From Betaproteobacteria bacterium (GTDB lineage: Bacteria > Pseudomonadota > Gammaproteobacteria > Burkholderiales > Rhodocyclaceae): DNA of 20,231 bases. Below the pieces are notes generated by a model. That model saw only the letters and a list, made by a program, of their open reading frames with translations, did not search any database and was not told where the DNA came from. Positions 18,907 through 20,231 of this stretch are shown in pieces. The stretch lies in contig JAGWUW010000008.1 of assembly GCA_028868235.1 (NCBI GenBank), forward strand, positions 1 through 20,231. Reading direction: 5' to 3'. Both the position numbers and the translations under genes were made by a program. Each line of letters opens with the position of its first letter. Position 1 is the stretch's first letter.

Positions 18907-20231
18907 ATGGCACTCGAAACTGCAAACTACGTCGGCGGGCTGGTGGCAACCAACCCCACGGCGGCCGATCCCAAGAGCCAGGGCGACGATCACCTGCGCC
19001 TTATCAAGGCCGTTCTGCTCAACAGCTTTTCGGGGTTTTCGGGCGGGGTTGTCTGCACGGGCACTGATGGCGGAGCAGCAGACGCCTATACCGTCACGCC
19101 ATCCAGTGCGCTTCCGGGATATGCATCGCGCCTTTCCGTGGTGTTTTCCCCTATAGCGACAAATGCCACCCCGACACCTACGCTCAATGTTTCCGGCATC
19201 GGTGCGATCAACATCAAGCGAATTGATGGTTCGGCACCTGTAGCTGGCGATCTGGTAGCCGGGTCAATCTACATCGCCATCCACAACGGTAGCGAATTCC
19301 GGCTGCTTGCTCCGACGAAACAGTACATCGATCAACTAGCTTTTGGTACTGCGCTACCTGCCCAGAGCGGAAAGAAGCTGCTGGTAACGAATGGCGCTGT
19401 TGCTTCTTGGGCCGCAGATCAAACCGGTAATACAGGGAAGTTCCTTACCACTGACGGATCGAATCCGAGTTGGTCTTACGCGGGCATTTCTACGATCAAT
19501 AGCACCATCACGACGAATACGACGTTAACCGGGACTTATCTGTATGTCCCAGTTCAGATGGCAAGCATGGGGCAGTCGGTGACGCTCCCTTCTGCCAATA
19601 CGCTGTCTGCCGGCGGTCCACAGTACGTTATCGACAACACCAAGGGCGGCTATCCCTGCGGCATCCGCGACAACACCGGCACGCTCATTATGGCCGTTGC
19701 GGCGGGGGGCGAGGCCTTCGTGTCGCTCAAGGACAACAGCACGGCAGCGGGAGCGTGGAGCGTCACTGGCTCTAACCTTGAGCCAGGGCTGATCACAATC
19801 GACAACACCTTCAGCAGCACTTATGCGAGTACCGTGCTTGCTCCGTTTGTCGCGCTGGATAGCAATACGTCAATTCACTTTGCTGCACTTGCTACTGGGT
19901 TTGCTGCATTCGTGGTGGATAACGCGGGGAAGGTGCTGACCACGCCTGTGACGGTCACTACCGTGGCATCTCCACCTTATGCAGCATTCAAAATCAGCCA
20001 AACACAAGCTATCGTCTTTTATGAGGCCGGCGGCACTGCTTATGGTGTTGTGCTGACAGTATCTGGGGCTTCCCCAAGCCTTTCTCTTGCTGTTGGGACG
20101 GCTACAAATGCTGGGGCAGAGCTTCCATTTTCACAAGAGGGAACCTCTTCCGGCGCACCCAAAATAGTGCAGCTATCTTCATCACTGTACCTTTCTAGCT
20201 GGACGAACGGGACGAATACAAAAGTCATTGC
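18907..20231 (+). CDS. Tail fibre or tailspike protein, N-terminal part (runs off the right edge)
   Basis: An open frame of 441 codons from ATG at 18907 to the window end, with no stop. The N-terminus (MALETANYVGGLVATNPTAA, then DPKSQGDDHLRLIKAVLLNS) is the well-known start of phage tail-fibre proteins, which attaches to the tail. After it come Gly/Ser/Thr/Val-rich, beta-type stretches (about 50-130), a hinge with PTKQYIDQLAFGTALP (about 135-155), and further trimeric-fibre-like repeats (SGKKLLVTNGAVASW, TGKFLTTDGSNPSWSY). The distal part is the likely receptor-binding portion and is partly missing. Its end is more A/T-rich than the structural genes upstream, as expected for exchanged host-range segments. 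GGGGA lies upstream of the ATG. Confidence 0.8.
   Translation, partial: MALETANYVGGLVATNPTAADPKSQGDDHLRLIKAVLLNSFSGFSGGVVCTGTDGGAADAYTVTPSSALPGYASRLSVVFSPIATNATPTPTLNVSGIGAINIKRIDGSAPVAGDLVAGSIYIAIHNGSEFRLLAPTKQYIDQLAFGTALPAQSGKKLLVTNGAVASWAADQTGNTGKFLTTDGSNPSWSYAGISTINSTITTNTTLTGTYLYVPVQMASMGQSVTLPSANTLSAGGPQYVIDNTKGGYPCGIRDNTGTLIMAVAAGGEAFVSLKDNSTAAGAWSVTGSNLEPGLITIDNTFSSTYASTVLAPFVALDSNTSIHFAALATGFAAFVVDNAGKVLTTPVTVTTVASPPYAAFKISQTQAIVFYEAGGTAYGVVLTVSGASPSLSLAVGTATNAGAELPFSQEGTSSGAPKIVQLSSSLYLSSWTNGTNTKVI

Noticed and set aside
17854..18993. 379-codon minus-strand open frame
   Set aside because: Spans three plus-strand genes with good ribosome-binding sites; composition is typical of a shadow frame.

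Overview
The window is part of a tailed, double-stranded DNA phage or prophage of P22-like (short-tailed) head architecture. It contains no rRNA, no tRNA, no bacterial housekeeping gene, no integrase and no CRISPR array. The genes are densely packed, mostly with ATGA, GTGA or TAATG start/stop overlaps. Terminase, portal, scaffold and P22-type coat follow one another in the P22 gene order. The G+C-rich composition, strong Shine-Dalgarno sites, lambda-type Bet/RecT + exonuclease, NinB/NinG and a Q-like late regulator suggest a proteobacterial host, perhaps a beta- or gammaproteobacterium. The host cannot be named from this sequence.

Left arm (1-4001, minus strand): an early leftward operon starting at a promoter near 4009-4036. 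From promoter to window edge it holds a possible 40-residue leaderless peptide, two small unknown proteins, a pentapeptide-repeat protein made of 12 units, two more small unknown proteins, a RecT/Bet-type annealase and a YqaJ-type exonuclease that runs off the left edge. The last two form a single-strand-annealing recombination system.

Control region (about 4002-4095): two divergent near-consensus sigma70-type promoters with the same layout, TTGACA-N16-TATA(G/C)T-N7-ATG. Both spacers contain AATTCC at the same offset and a dyad. In both directions the predicted mRNA 5' end falls at or next to the first ATG, so both first genes may be leaderless. The rightward one is a small Cro/CI-like helix-turn-helix protein. 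No classical long CI repressor lies in the window.

Right early operon (4096-11489, plus strand): the HTH regulator, a Cys-containing small protein, two very small proteins, a lambda-O-like replication initiator with three 11-bp iterons inside its gene (candidate origin), a SNF2-type helicase, a beta-class DNA methyltransferase with an SPPF motif, a DnaB-type replicative helicase, two small Cys-rich proteins, NinB, NinG, another small Cys protein and a Q-like HTH protein. Nearly every gene from 4644 on overlaps its neighbour, so translation is probably coupled throughout.

Late switch (11490-11773): a promoter-like pair with a dyad in its spacer, followed about 60 nt later by a strong intrinsic terminator. 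This is the layout expected for a Q-antiterminated late promoter.

Late region (11774-20231, plus strand): probable small terminase, large terminase, portal, scaffold, coat, a small head protein, an acidic/Ala-rich small protein, a head-tail adaptor and a tail fibre or tailspike that runs off the right edge. A second perfect terminator-like hairpin with a T7 tract lies inside the 3' end of the portal gene, so passage to scaffold and coat may depend on antitermination or on ribosome coverage. Lysis genes, remaining tail genes, immunity repressor and any integrase would lie outside the window.
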